Notes: generated by a model not told the origin, from the sequence alone. A stretch of 64,000 bases of DNA from Odontocerum albicorne (GCA_949825065.1 OX463846.1:4297366-4361365), one strand, 5' to 3'. Counted from the first letter of the stretch, positions 9,002-18,950 are shown. Program-made: numbers and translations.

Positions 9002-9628
9002 AATGGTCTCGATGTGATAATAGAAGCAAGTATTTTTTTCTAATAAAAATTGAACTAAAACTGAAATAACATCGATTGAGAATAAAAAAACGATTTGAAT
9101 AACAGATTAGAGAAAACGTTGTTAAAAATCTAAGATTTATACCCAGTACTTAAAAGAACCTGATTATATCACGTATTATTGGGAAATATAAATTTTCAAT
9201 ACAAACTTATGATTAAATCAACAAAAAGTTTTTTTTTAATTCCTTTATCTAACATCTGATTGAAAAATCCGTTCCGGCTGAGTTAGAATCTCATTTATTT
9301 GTATTCGAAGAAAAAAATAAATGCATACACTACAAACAACCTTCTTAAATTGATGGAGTGAAATCGCGTCTAAGATTCGAACATCGGGAGTCCCTGGTCA
9401 GATCCATTAAAAGATGGCTTCACGGGATATCGATAAGATTACGTAAGAAAAAGGAAAGTGATATGTCGTTCTGAAAAGAGGAATTCATCTGATCTTAACC
9501 CATTGTCATCCATTTAGGTGAAATGCATCAATGAAATCTTAAAATACTTAAATAAACTTTTTGGTATGTCTTCAATTTCTTGATAATAATAATTAATAAG
9601 AGGCAAATAAAACATTTAGAGTAAATAA
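9002..9628. other. Unassigned AT-rich DNA
   Basis: Nothing recognised. Mostly A/T runs and short frames. Confidence 0.5.
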
Positions 9629-9812
9629 TATTGCACCTCGACCGGCGACTGGCGTGGAAAACCCATTTGAATACCATCAGAGAGAAGGGTCCACAAGGGC
9701 ATAGGGAAAATCAGTTCGATATTTCATCGACGCAGCTTCCTTTCACCCAAAAATGAGCTCCTCCTCTATAAAACCCTTATTCGTCCTTTAGCGTATGTCC
9801 TAGTAGGACGTG
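9629..9812 (+). mobile_element. Jockey-type reverse transcriptase fragment (Jockey-h copy 2, upstream part)
   Basis: In shifting frames the sequence reads LDRRLAWKTHLNTIREKG, a piece around STQLPF, and a fragment equivalent to LLYKTLIRPLAYV. This is the block before the C-terminal region in Jockey-clade reverse transcriptases (L-D-R/K-x-L-x-W-x-x-H and L-Y-K-x-x-I-R-P). At least two frameshifts are present. It aligns with the upstream side of the copy that resumes at 10339. Confidence 0.72.
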
Positions 9813-10338
9813 CTGATGATGATGTTGTTGACATCGCTGTATTCGCTTTAGTCGAATTCTGTGTTCCTTTTCGTTCGGGGTCATCAATTTAGCGGAATGC
9901 TTTACTGATACGTCGTGATGATTTTGATTTGTTTTGTATTTAAAATAAAATACGTCGATTCAGGAATGCGAAAAAGTGAGAGTGAATAATCGATAAATAG
10001 TAAACAGCGATGAATTGTCAAGTGAATAATAATAAGTGCTCTTTATTTGTCGATAAGTAGGTATATATACAATTTCAGAACGGGGCGCGTGAATGCGTCC
10101 GCAGTATATCTTGATCTCACTCCTGTGCGTGCCGAGGTGGTCGCAGACGTTGCCAATGATATAGTGGGTAGAATATTTATTGCCGAAACGGTGAGACAAC
10201 GCGATGCGTTCTCTTTCTACCGTGGAATGCGACGTAAATATTATTTTCGTGTAAACAATATTGACGTTCTGGTATGTGATCTTTGTACATATTCAAAGGT
10301 TGATTCATCGGTCGTTGACCGTGCATGTTGACAATATT
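9813..10338. other. CpG-rich unidentified insert between two Jockey-h pieces
   Basis: This 0.5-kb stretch separates the two halves of a Jockey copy and is noticeably richer in CpG than its surroundings, with long open frames on both strands (10047-10331 plus, 9960-10199 minus). The plus frame begins with TTG, not ATG, and I recognise no protein. It may be part of another transposon's 5' region or a promoter-like segment carried in. Confidence 0.4.
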
Positions 10339-10987
10339 TAGGGACGTCGGTATTCCCTACAGTCCTATCTTGACTTATGCTGCACCCGTTTGAGGTAGTG
10401 TGAGCAACACGGATCACCTGAAACTTCAGAGAGTGCAGAACAAGGCATTCAAGATATCTTTAAATACCCATCCCAGAACAAACCTTACCCGACTTCACGC
10501 CGAACAGCGAGAAGAAACCCTACAACACCACATCCTCGCTTGGACCGTGAAGTTCTATAAAAGCCAACAAAATCACAGCAATCTCTTAGTCGCTGCCCTA
10601 GGGGCTTACGAAAGTAAATCCGACCTATCCTTCCGTTATAAGCACAAACTCCCGTAGCATTATCTGTTTCCTGACTAGTCCACCTACAGTATTAGCTGGG
10701 ACGACCAAGGTCTGAGTGAATGTGATGGAATACAAGTAGCCTGAACGAGTGGACTTGTTTTTGCTAAATAATTAGTGTAAGAATTGTTATAAGTAGTATG
10801 TAGGTATGAATTATTTCTAAGAAATCATATATTAAGATTGAAAACAATAAAATGATATGTAGGAAAATTAGATTAAGTTCATAAATTATAACATATAATT
10901 AAAATTAGTTAAGTAATATATTTGTATATAGGTATAACCTTGACAAATGTTTGTACAATAATTTACTTTGTTTAATAAAAAAAAAAA
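10339..10987 (+). mobile_element. Jockey-h copy 2, reverse transcriptase end and 3' tail
   Basis: The reading resumes PILTYAAPV, a stop in place of the following tryptophan, GSVSNTDHLKLQRVQNKAFK, then the HPRTNLTRLHAEQREETLQH tail shared with 575-1125, followed by the untranslated tail and an A-run. I-L-T-Y-A-x-P-x-W-G and L-Q-x-x-Q-N-K are the usual C-terminal motifs of Jockey-clade elements. The stop and the broken upstream part make it non-functional. Near-identity with copy 1 over the tail suggests relatively recent activity. Confidence 0.83.
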
Positions 10988-10989
10988 TG

Positions 10990-11352
10990 AATGCATTTGA
11001 AGACAACGTTTTTGGGAGGTTTCATAAACATTTATGGTGGTATATGAACACTCCACACATTCATTACACTACACCTAAAGCCGAATGTATAATATATCTA
11101 TCACTTATCAGATCTGCAAATGTTTCTTTTTAGTTCGTCTCCCCTTGATAAATTTTCTGCGGTTGTCTTTCCAAACGTGTTTTTCTAAACATATGCAGAT
11201 GCGGGGAAGTATCTAATGTAATGGTCGCATGCACTTCCTTTGTATCTTATACTTAACTTATATATACGAGTATATTAACTTTGTTTTTTTTTAATCTGTC
11301 AAAAATAGTGGTTTCGGGTCCGAGTTTGAGCGCCCTTGAGAGTTGACTCTCT
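10990..11352 (+). mobile_element. CR1-a 3' tail
   Basis: Matches the CR1-a 3' region seen at 47150-48600 and 59655-60085: CATTACACTACACCTAAAGC, TTTTCTGCGGTTGTCTTTCC, ATATGCAGATGCGGGGAAGT, then GAGCGCCCTTGAG and CTCTCTAAATGGC. No coding part remains. The decamer ATACGAGTAT lies inside at 11274-11283. Confidence 0.75.
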
Positions 11353-11451
11353 AAATGGCAATATAACATACAATATGTGTTAAGTAGCCCTTTTAATATT
11401 ATTATTATTGGTGTTACAATGAATTTGTATTGTAATATATACCCTTCGTTG

Positions 11452-11530
11452 TATACAATATAACTTAGAGTGCTTGTGGCAATCTCTTCCAGCCACCAAG
11501 AAAAGTTTGTTTGAGATTTATTCATAAACT
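11452..11530 (-). mobile_element. SINE 3' tail fragment
   Basis: Minus strand: GGAAGAGATTGCCACAAGCA followed by a TTGTATACAACG end. Head absent. Confidence 0.6.
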
Positions 11531-11555
11531 GAGAAACTACAATCAACCATATCAC

Positions 11556-11812
11556 TTCATATCAGAAAGAACTTAAATGGATAAATAGGAGAAATAAACG
11601 CAAAATTCACATTTAATCAAGGTCGTATAATATCCTTAACTGTCCCGTCGCCCTCTCTTATCTCACCGATAATATTCAACGTCTTTCAAATCATGGTATT
11701 CCGTTACGCTCAAGCAGAGATTCTTTATTGACTTTCCCGGTTTATTGCTCTTCTCTTTTTACGTCGTTCTTTACTGTCCATGCAGTGAGACTCTGAAATA
11801 ATTTACTTTCTA
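11556..11812 (+). mobile_element. LINE-b reverse transcriptase C-terminal fragment
   Basis: Matches 37690-37900 at DNA level: AATATCCTTAACTGTCCCG, TCTTATCTCACCGATAATAT, CAACGTCTTTCAAATCATGG and CCATGCAGTGAGACTCTG. The frame is broken in several places. Neither the tail nor the upstream part is present. Confidence 0.75.
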
Positions 11813-12900
11813 ATGCTAGACAAAATGTTAACTACTACTGACATGAATACGAATTTTGAAAATTATATGCCCCGTCGAAACATGATTCACTTGTCATTAA
11901 AAATATCAAAGTTAAAAAAATGAGAAAAATTAAATATTGGAATTATATAACAATAACTTAAAATTACTTTTACATATAAAATTTCAATAAACTTGTAATT
12001 TCAAAATTGAAATTTCAAGGGACTCGTTACTACTGATATGTAATAATTTGACATCATCGATAGAAAATGTGTGGTTTTCACGTTGACAATGATTACACAT
12101 TTCAGAATAAATTAGAGGATTTGTTAAGGCGGATTTGTGTTCACGATATTTCTTTTTAAAAAATCTTCATGTCTTTTCTATATAACATAGAAATTATCAT
12201 AGTCAGCACATACAAGTGTATACACACATAAAAGTTTATACACAGCACATAAAAGTTTATATTATATACATCACATGTTAATGCCTTAACTATAAATAAT
12301 ATAAAAGAAATATTATTTTTCTTTGTCATTCGAAACAATTATTAAAAAAATTACGTTTAATTAAAATCCGGCAAACGAATATTATTAATTCTTCAAAATA
12401 CAAGATGTCAATGGGTTAACCCATTGAATTCCAACTTTTGAATGATAAACCACGAATGATTTAAATACTCCAAAAGACGTAACAAAACGTCCACATATTT
12501 AACCTTAGATCTATAACTACCGCTTCAGCCATAAAAGGAACGAAAACCTTGAAAATGAATGGGACGGCCATCAGACGTGATATTTTTTTCTTAATCCATT
12601 TTTCACTTTCTTTCGATATTATGTTATGACAGAGCCGTGTTAACTGGCAGTAAACGTGTTTAATGGACACCATGTCCATTTATGGAGATACAACTGTCTG
12701 TGGCACCATAGAGACGATTTGACTTATGAATACATCCTAAGCATCTGTCATATGTCTAAATGTGGCAATATGATGGGGAAATGGAGAAATGTGCATTGAT
12801 CGTGCCTTTTTTTACAACTGGATGTGAATACAGTCTAATAAAACGATTTATACGAGTATATCTCCAATCATATATGTTAAGATGAGATTTGTAGCGTGTT
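11813..12900. other. AT-rich DNA with a TTAA-centred palindrome and a Penelope tail scrap
   Basis: No gene. Two small marks: a short Penelope-tail match (TGTTAATGCCTTAACTATAA) at about 12278-12297, and a perfect 20-bp palindrome TCAATGGGTTAACCCATTGA at 12408-12427. The decamer ATACGAGTAT occurs at 12850-12859. Minus frames at 12156-12338 and 12461-12679 have no recognisable product. Confidence 0.5.
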
Positions 12901-12904
12901 ACCT

Positions 12905-13111
12905 ATAATACTACTCTTTGTATGACAGAATACGGAACGAAGTGATGAGGAAGGAATCTAAACTTATGGCTAATGTGTAAAGTAAGATGAAGACGAAGAC
13001 CCTGAGATTGAAATGTTGGCCTGTGGAACAAATGAATGAAGAAAGACTGACAAAACATATGCAGTGCACATGTGAATGGACTGCGTGGTAGAGAAAGACC
13101 AAGGAAAGAAT
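12905..13111 (+). mobile_element. RTE-d LINE fragment next to a minisatellite
   Basis: The DNA matches other RTE-d copies (TGTATGACAGAATACGGAAC, GAACAAATGAATGAAGAAAG), and the end of this piece translates as GLRGRERPRKEWLDQ, the C-terminal RGRERPRK-x-W-x-DQ motif of RTE-type proteins. Exactly at the LDQ codons the sequence passes into the 18-bp array. Non-functional. Confidence 0.75.
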
Positions 13112-13385
13112 GGTTGGATCAAACGTATAATTTGGATCAAACGTATAATTTGGATCAAACTTATAATTTGGATCAAACTTATAATTTAGATCAAACGTAT
13201 AATTTGGATCAAACGTATAATTTGGATCAAACTTATAATTTGGATCAAACTTATAATTTGGATCAAATGTATAATTTGGATCAAACTTATAATTTTGATC
13301 AAACTTATAATTTGAATCAAACTTATAATTTGGATCAAACTTATAATTTGGATCAAACGTATAATTTGGGTCAAACGTATATTAA
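13112..13385 (+). repeat. 18-bp minisatellite, 15 units, derived from LINE coding DNA
   Basis: Units are TTGGATCAAACGTATAAT with single-base variants. Because the unit is six codons, the array stays open and reads LDQTYN fifteen times; the ninth has M for T, and later ones have F, N or G substitutions. Its first unit is continuous with the WLDQ codons of RTE-d. GT/TT third-position variants alternate in blocks of two, a trace of stepwise duplication. It is not a gene. Confidence 0.92.
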
Positions 13386-13598
13386 ATTTAACCTCTCGAA
13401 TTGAGTATAGTACTTGAAATAATTAAATATTTTTATACTGGGAAAGAAACACGTTACATTATTGACTTAAAATTTTTGACATTAGCATGCGTTTGTTGAA
13501 ATATTGGCTATACCTATTAAAAAAGTGGTTAATTAATTACGCATATAGTTTAAATAATTTACCATACTAGCCATATGTAATATTATAATCAAGAAGAT
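13386..13598. other. Unassigned AT-rich DNA
   Basis: Nothing recognised. Confidence 0.5.
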
Positions 13599-14151
13599 GT
13601 AGCATGGTCCCGGACGTTTAAAATGTTATGTCTCAAATGGATGGGGTAAAATCGTTTTTTTTTTTACAAATCGAATCGTTTTTTCATAAATCGATAAATT
13701 GTTTTTCTCTAAACTGACGTTTTAATTCCTAATTTTCATTATACTGACTTTCTAATGTATTGTATGATTTGTATCTATCTTTAAATAGGCCAAGATCCAC
13801 TGTGAATTAATACTAATTACGAACATTTAATTTTACGTATAAAAAAAATCGAAAATCAAATTATCGTATACCCCATCCCTAGCCAATGCAGACAAACTAT
13901 ATTAACGTAGTGACTTTTGACGAACGTCGCCAAATATGATTTGATTTTAACAAACTGACGTATTTTTGCTAATTTGTAACAAGATGTATTGATTTGTCAT
14001 TATTGTTAGTTTTATGTAATGTATTTACCTAAATAATTTGCTTATATTATATTAGACTTATATTAAAGTTGACAAAATAATTAAAATTACTGAACATCGT
14101 TACAAGGTTGTATTGGTGCAAATTTGTGAAACGTCACAGGGACCATGCTAC
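13599..14151. mobile_element. 553-bp non-autonomous inverted-repeat element
   Basis: The left end GTAGCATGGTCCCGGACGTT is matched by an inverted right end (GTAGCATGGTCCCTGTGACG when read inward), about 20 of 23 positions allowing a small gap. No clear target duplication. The interior is non-coding. A second, end-less copy lies at 25815-26140, matching AACGTAGTGACTTTTGACGA and downstream for about 300 bp, which confirms a dispersed family. Superfamily unknown. Confidence 0.75.
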
Positions 14152-14745
14152 ATTTTCTTTGGTATATTATGGTTAAATGTTCGTAAGCTGCAAACATTGC
14201 ACGTGTAGGCCGTCGGGAGCTGGCCCCTGTTTTTTAATCATATTTTGAAGACGAGGTATTTGACACAGTATTTCCTTGTGTTATGAAGACTTTCTGAACT
14301 AATATTTTTGAAAACTTTCATAAAGTCAATGCGTCTCACTTCACATCGACTAGCAAGGATTTCCTGTCTGGGCCACTGACTGGGCTATTCAACAATACAA
14401 ACGAAGAAACTTGACAGTTTGGCGCCAAAGGCTTCAGTTTACCTCTTCACAAACATGATATTCGTTTTAAAATTAACTCCACTCTCTTTACGATTGTAGT
14501 AAATAACCTTTTGTTATATTTACGATATGACTATTTTTTGCTGTTCTTGTTTTCCTCTCAATTGGTCATTTTTAATATTTTATTTTATTATACGAGTATA
14601 TAACGAATAATATAATTTGTATCAAATTCATTCAACAGTGTTTTTTCTACAGTACTTTTTGGGATTAAGTTAGTTGAAATGAATTGCGATTTTCACATAC
14701 ATTGTGTTTTCCAAAATACAGTCTTATGTCTCAGTAAAATATTAT
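14152..14745. other. Unassigned DNA
   Basis: No gene. A somewhat GC-richer patch at 14340-14460 is not recognised. The decamer ATACGAGTAT is at 14590-14599. Confidence 0.45.
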
Positions 14746-14749
14746 TGTC

Positions 14750-15222
14750 CTTGTAATTTATTTTATCAAACACTGTTAATTCCACTTTTTCGTAACGGTA
14801 TCACCCTACCGGTTTCAAGGCTTTCACCTCATCTTCAGGGGAGCAAAAACAAGACTAAATTCTGTTCGAACTGGTACCGATATACACGCTTCAACGGTTT
14901 GTGACATTCGGGTTGGGGACTGAGAGCTGAGGGAGACACGGGACGATTTCGGCCAGCAGCGGAGAGACTTTTGGGATATATGTGTTTTCATAAACCATAC
15001 TTTTTCTATCGATGATGCCAAATTCTTACATATCAGTAGTAACGGAAATAAATTGGACAGATTAGAGGCCCTAGAAATTTCTAAGTCAGTACACCGGGGC
15101 GAACATCTGGTAAACACTTGAGTTGTTTGTGCTCCTCTGAAGATGAGGTGAAAGTCTTGAAACCGGTAGGGTTATATCGTTACAAAAAAGGGGAATAAAC
15201 AGTGTTTTATAAAAAAAGTTAA
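14750..15222 (+). mobile_element. Penelope-like retroelement, 5'-truncated, with inverted terminal copies
   Basis: A coding remnant at 14924-15121 is enclosed by two inverted copies of one tail. The left arm (14750-14850) reads TATCAAACACTG ... CTACCGGTTTCAAGG ... CTTCAGGGGAGC. The right arm (15128-15220) is its reverse complement, ending AATAAACAGTGTTTTATAAA. Penelope-like elements are known for terminal repeats that may be inverted and for 5' truncation. Further copies of this tail or foldback lie at 33047, 36465, 38532, 45642 and 49192. Confidence 0.75.
14924..15121 (+). pseudogene. Penelope-like protein, C-terminal GIY-YIG-region remnant
   Basis: A stretch of 65 codons without a stop reads RDDFGQQRRDFW, then HTFSIDDAKFLHISSNGNKL and DRLEALEISKS, ending NT before TGA. 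The pattern K/F-L-H-x(5)-G-x-K-L-x(2)-L-E-x-L-E-I-x-K followed by L-V/L-N is typical of the extreme C-terminus of Penelope-type proteins, after the GIY-YIG endonuclease core. The catalytic GIY-YIG residues and the whole reverse transcriptase are missing. The tail repeat follows 15 bp after the stop, as expected. Confidence 0.72.
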
Positions 15223-15242
15223 AAAAAATGTAGTTTAACCAA

Positions 15243-15568
15243 ATTTCCGTTAACCCTTCCTTCCCTGTGATGTATAACTAGTACACATTGTTTCTAAAAA
15301 CTTTAATATCTCTATAAATATTATAAATACTGGGTTCAGATTTTAGGTATTACTCCGTGATACATTTACGCATTGAATGAAAAAAATAATATTAATAATA
15401 ATTAACACTTATCGGCCACATTAGAGATATTTTGTGAAAATCGGGAATAAATTCACCAATACAATCAAACGTGTGCCAGTGTGTGACGTAGGTATATTCA
15501 TTCTATAAAGCGCTATGGGTGAGGAAGCGACGCTATTCACGTCTCACTCTCACTCTAATTCGGTATAT
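15243..15568. repeat. Dispersed repeat E, copy 1
   Basis: From TTAACCCTTCCTTCCCTGTG to TCTAATTCGGTATATGGGAG this sequence is almost repeated at 42127-42453, with both boundaries the same in the two places. It begins TTAACCC but has no matching inverted right end, so it is either a transposon with cryptic ends or part of a longer element. Confidence 0.75.
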
Positions 15569-15707
15569 GGGAGCGTAAGAATAGAATCTCAGTTCGCAGT
15601 TGTGTCTTCCTTCGAGGTATAACAAACACAGTGTTAGTGTTCTGAGTCCCGTCTTAGTAGCTCGCGGGCTTTTGTTTGAGATGGTTATAACATTGTTTTG
15701 AATCGCC

Positions 15708-15785
15708 ATACACGGGAATCGAACCCGTATCCCCGGTTCGGCAGACAAGCTTTTTTTCAACTAGACTTCGGAGGTCGTGGTTTGG
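15708..15785 (-). mobile_element. SINE head fragment
   Basis: Minus strand, B-box GGGTTCGATTCCCGTGTATG. The head is well preserved, but the A-box spacing is disturbed by an A-rich insertion. No tail. It could be mistaken for a tRNA gene. Confidence 0.62.
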
Positions 15786-16254
15786 TAGATAAAACATTGG
15801 TATATATGTGAACCTAGTATACTTTTTTTTACATATACTTTTTTTTACCTAAATATACCAAAGGTTGCGTATGACTGATTCAGAGTAAAACTTCGCCAAA
15901 GGAAACCTCCGATTGGAGTTACCCATTTCATGTTTATAAGAAGGACATTGACTTTGTTTTGATGTGTAAATTGACCTGTCACTGTATGGTATCTAGGGCA
16001 AGATAATGAGGTCACACTTGTAAATACAGATTTCAGTTTTGAACCTTGAACACGTGTTGTGGTTCTTACCTCACGTTGCCCATTTAAGTAAAACTTCTGC
16101 CCTTTACGAAGACCTTGTTAGATATGATCTTGAAATTGTAAGTCCGAGATGGATTTCAAGCTCTGAGAATATATAAACCCGTATTCTAACAAACGAAGAA
16201 AGTTTTTTCTCACGTTTGTATCGATTTCAATTATAACTAACCTAGAACCTTCTT
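15786..16254. other. Unassigned DNA
   Basis: No gene or known repeat recognised. Confidence 0.45.
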
Positions 16255-16375
16255 AATCTAATTAGTTAGACGCTTTAGATCCACTCTGAGGTATCGGGTT
16301 TGATTCCCGATAGTACCCGTAAAAAAATGAAAGGACACCATTCCGGTAAAAGCTTTCATCTAGTATTTAATAATT
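16255..16375 (+). mobile_element. SINE head and linker
   Basis: TATCGGGTTTGATTCCCGAT is the B-box arm, followed by AGTACCCGTAAAAAAATG and the usual A-rich linker. Tail lost. Confidence 0.62.
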
Positions 16376-16461
16376 TTTAAATCTCACAACTCAATGAAAC
16401 ACAAAGAGGTTTATCTCAAAATCAAAACAAATCATATCATCATAAATAATAATTATTCTCG

Positions 16462-16961
16462 CCGTGTCTACCAAATAGCTAAAACCTGGCGAAACCGTTA
16501 ATACTGAACGCTACCGACAACAAATGATGGATTTGAACCCAAGCATTGCGTGAAAAACGACCAGAATATCAAAAGAGGCAACACAAAGTGATTTTGCTTC
16601 ATGATAATGCACCATCGCACACAGCAAAACCGGTCAAGGAGACGTTTAGTTGGCAAATACTTTCGCATGCGGCTTACTCACCAGACTTGGCTCCATCCGA
16701 TTACTACTTATTTGCATCGATGGGGCACGCACTTGCTGAGCAGCGCTTCACTTCTAACGAAAATGTACGAAAATGGCTCGATGATTGGTTTGCCTCAAAA
16801 GAGCAACAGTTTTTTGGCGTGGGATCCACAAATTGCCAGAGAGGTGGGGAAAATGTGTAGCTAGCGATGGGCAATACTTTGAATAAAATATTTTTTGCCA
16901 TTTTCATACAATACATGTGTATTTTCTATAAAAAAATCCGGTTTCATTTTTATAGACCTGA
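16462..16961 (+). mobile_element. Mariner element, 3' half with right end (mariner-C)
   Basis: A 5'-truncated mariner that starts at about residue 220 of the transposase and runs through the stop codon, a short untranslated region and a right terminal repeat (AATCCGGTTTCATTTTTATA then GACCTGA) followed by TA at 16962-16963. The terminal sequence and protein differ from mariner-A and mariner-B. Confidence 0.82.
16466..16886 (+). pseudogene. Mariner transposase C-terminal half, two frameshifts
   Basis: In successive frames it reads KPGETVNTERYRQQMMDLNP, then REKRPEYQKRQHKVILLHDN, APSHTAKPVK, AYSPDLAPSDYYLFASM, and finally GIHKLPERWGKCVASDGQYF before TAA at 16884. HDN contains the second catalytic aspartate and the last D of SPDLAPSD the third. 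I count 31 residues between them rather than the 34 of mariner, because about three residues are missing after VKETF. Frameshifts lie near 16547 and in the T-run near 16812. Non-functional. Confidence 0.85.
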
Positions 16962-17015
16962 TACATTGGTTACAGTACAAACACCATAGAAACAAATACC
17001 TTTAAAAAATAATCA

Positions 17016-17280
17016 AAGAAGTGACAGCTGTCATATTAAAAATCAAGATTGTCTAAAATACGAGTATGTTTTGAATATAGAATTGTTTGCTGTGAATAAG
17101 TATATAATTATTATTGGTACGGTTAATTAAATTAATTATGTTTTGAATATAGAATTATTGGTACGGTTCTTAATTACATTATGAATAATCTTCTGATTAC
17201 TGTGCAAGGAATTCTATATTCAAATCATGTTTGAGAACATCCTTATTATTTCTCATATTATTTGACAGCTGTCACTTCTT
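17016..17280. mobile_element. Inverted-repeat MITE with palindromic ends
   Basis: GAAGTGACAGCTGTCA at 17018-17033 is repeated exactly inverted at 17263-17278. Each end itself contains the palindrome TGACAGCTGTCA. Inside, GTTTTGAATATAGAATT occurs twice in direct order (about 17066 and 17140) and once inverted near 17213. No coding. No clear duplication; superfamily not assigned. Confidence 0.78.
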
Positions 17281-17712
17281 GATGTGATTATAATAAGATA
17301 TTAAATAATAGAAGTGGCGGAGCGCCTATCGGTGGAACGGGTTAACGTTTTCATTGGAGTTTCAAAATCCTTTTTTTCGTGTTGGGTGGTTGATTTTAAT
17401 TTTTATAGAGGCGCCATCCATGTCATCTTACTGGATGGTGTTATTTTTCAAGCAGAAAGAATTTATTTGATACGATGTCCAAAGATTTTTGAAATTGTCG
17501 TGGTGAGGTTGTTTTTCTCAACGAAATAGTTCACCGCCAGTTCAAAGAAAGAAGTAAACTCTTTTCCGTAATGGGTAACGTAAAATATGAACCTGGCGAC
17601 AACGATTTTATTCCCTACCCATAAATTATTTAAAAAAGAACATAAAATAACAATGGCAAATAATGTATTTATCAGGAAGAGATAACTTTATTGTTGAATA
17701 GTCAAATATGAC
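17281..17712. other. Unassigned DNA
   Basis: Contains an unrecognised frame (17314-17529) with no supporting feature. Confidence 0.4.
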
Positions 17713-17835
17713 AACCTCCGTGGCCTGGTTGGTAATGCGCCTGTCTTCTGACCCGGAGTTTACAGTTTCGACTCTCGCGGAAACCCAGATGTTTTTTTTT
17801 TTTTAAAAAGGGCCGTTTAGTCGGGCTTTTACTTG
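17713..17835 (+). mobile_element. SINE head with linker
   Basis: CCTCCGTGGCCTGGTTGGTA starts one of the best preserved heads; GTTTCGACTCTCGCGGAAAC is a damaged B-box. The linker is T-rich and the tail is lost. Confidence 0.75.
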
Positions 17836-17959
17836 AGGCTTGGCACAAATCATCTTAGTTTAGGTGGGTTGCCTATTTAAAAAAAACTTACACGGTTGTC
17901 CTGTACACAAAGGAAGTGTTACACAGTATTCGCTCAGGCGCTACTATAGCTACTACACG

Positions 17960-18090
17960 TTATTTGTTTAGTTATAGTGGGTACGAGTCCCGAGTCAGAG
18001 CGCCCTTGAGGTGAATTTGCTCTCTAAACGGCGATATGTTAAATTGTTTTGTGAATATGAATAAATATCAATAAAGTTTTAAATTGAATA
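17960..18090 (+). mobile_element. CR1-a 3' end fragment
   Basis: GTGGGTACGAGTCCCGAGTC, AGAGCGCCCTTGAGGTGAAT and CTCTCTAAACGGCGATA are the last part of the CR1-a tail. Confidence 0.7.
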
Positions 18091-18369
18091 AATTTTTTTT
18101 AAATACATAAAAAAAATCGATTTACTTCCACCACTATCGATAGGTTATTGCTAGTAATAAAATAAAACATCTCAAAGATAATTAAAAACGAATATTAATA
18201 AAATAGGGCAAGACAAAACATTCGACTCCATCACTCTCATCCCCCCCCCCTAGTCAGAACCAGGACCCCGAAGTCATATCTCTATCTTCCCTGTGCATTC
18301 ATCATTAATTAAATCAAAAACGCTAATATTACCTATTCAGTTCTTCTTTCTTTTAACAGCATTTTATAT
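18091..18369. other. Unassigned DNA with a C10 run
   Basis: A run of ten C lies at about 18241-18250. Otherwise nothing recognised. Confidence 0.45.
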
Positions 18370-18590
18370 CACTAGCCATGCTCTTAACGTAAGCTTCTCT
18401 CGATGTCTGGAAAACTTGATCTATACGTGTTCTTTTCGGTCTACCTCTACCACGTTCACCATGTATAAATTCTCCGTGCGAGGTACGTTATGGCCTCTTG
18501 TAAAATGTTACTTCCTCCATATAACGTGTACCTTAGTACAATTTTATTCATCCTCAACAACCTTTTTCAAGAAGCTCCTCTGGTCACTGT
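18370..18590 (-). mobile_element. RTE-type LINE C-terminal fragment, unplaced
   Basis: Minus strand: a GRGRPKRTRIDQVFQTSREA reading (frames shift) is the RGRPKR-x-x-x-DQ C-terminal motif of RTE-type proteins. The flanks are not similar enough to the other RTE groups here to place it. Confidence 0.55.
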
Positions 18591-18950
18591 GAGTTTATAT
18601 GCAGATTTATGAAGACCTTCACCCCAAGCTGTGCAGCAGCGAGACAGGCACTATCGAGAGATGCTGGACCTTTTGTCTCCAAGCAAGGTCTTAAACCTGC
18701 GTGAAGCGTATCCAGGCCCTCTCACGCTACTACGTGACTTACGGTTCATTCAAGGTTTTAAATTTGACTTTTAAAACCAACTGCGAATTATTGTTATTCA
18801 TTGGTCAATAATTTCCTTAGAAAATGGTACCTTCGTCTGATGTGATAAGAGAGGTTTAAATTTATGTGAAAAAGAAGATTTAAATTTGTTGAGTTGAATT
18901 CAGACTTACATTATTTATTCAGGGATTGAAAATTTTAATTGAAATTCAAG
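18591..18950. other. Unassigned DNA
   Basis: Somewhat GC-richer at 18620-18740, but no frame or repeat recognised. Confidence 0.4.

Noticed and set aside
10047..10331. 94-codon plus-strand frame in the CpG-rich insert
   Set aside because: Begins with TTG and has no recognised domain; kept only as an unexplained region.
13072..13404. Repetitive LDQTYN protein
   Set aside because: Minisatellite expansion from LINE codons, with no ATG at the start and no sign of a gene.
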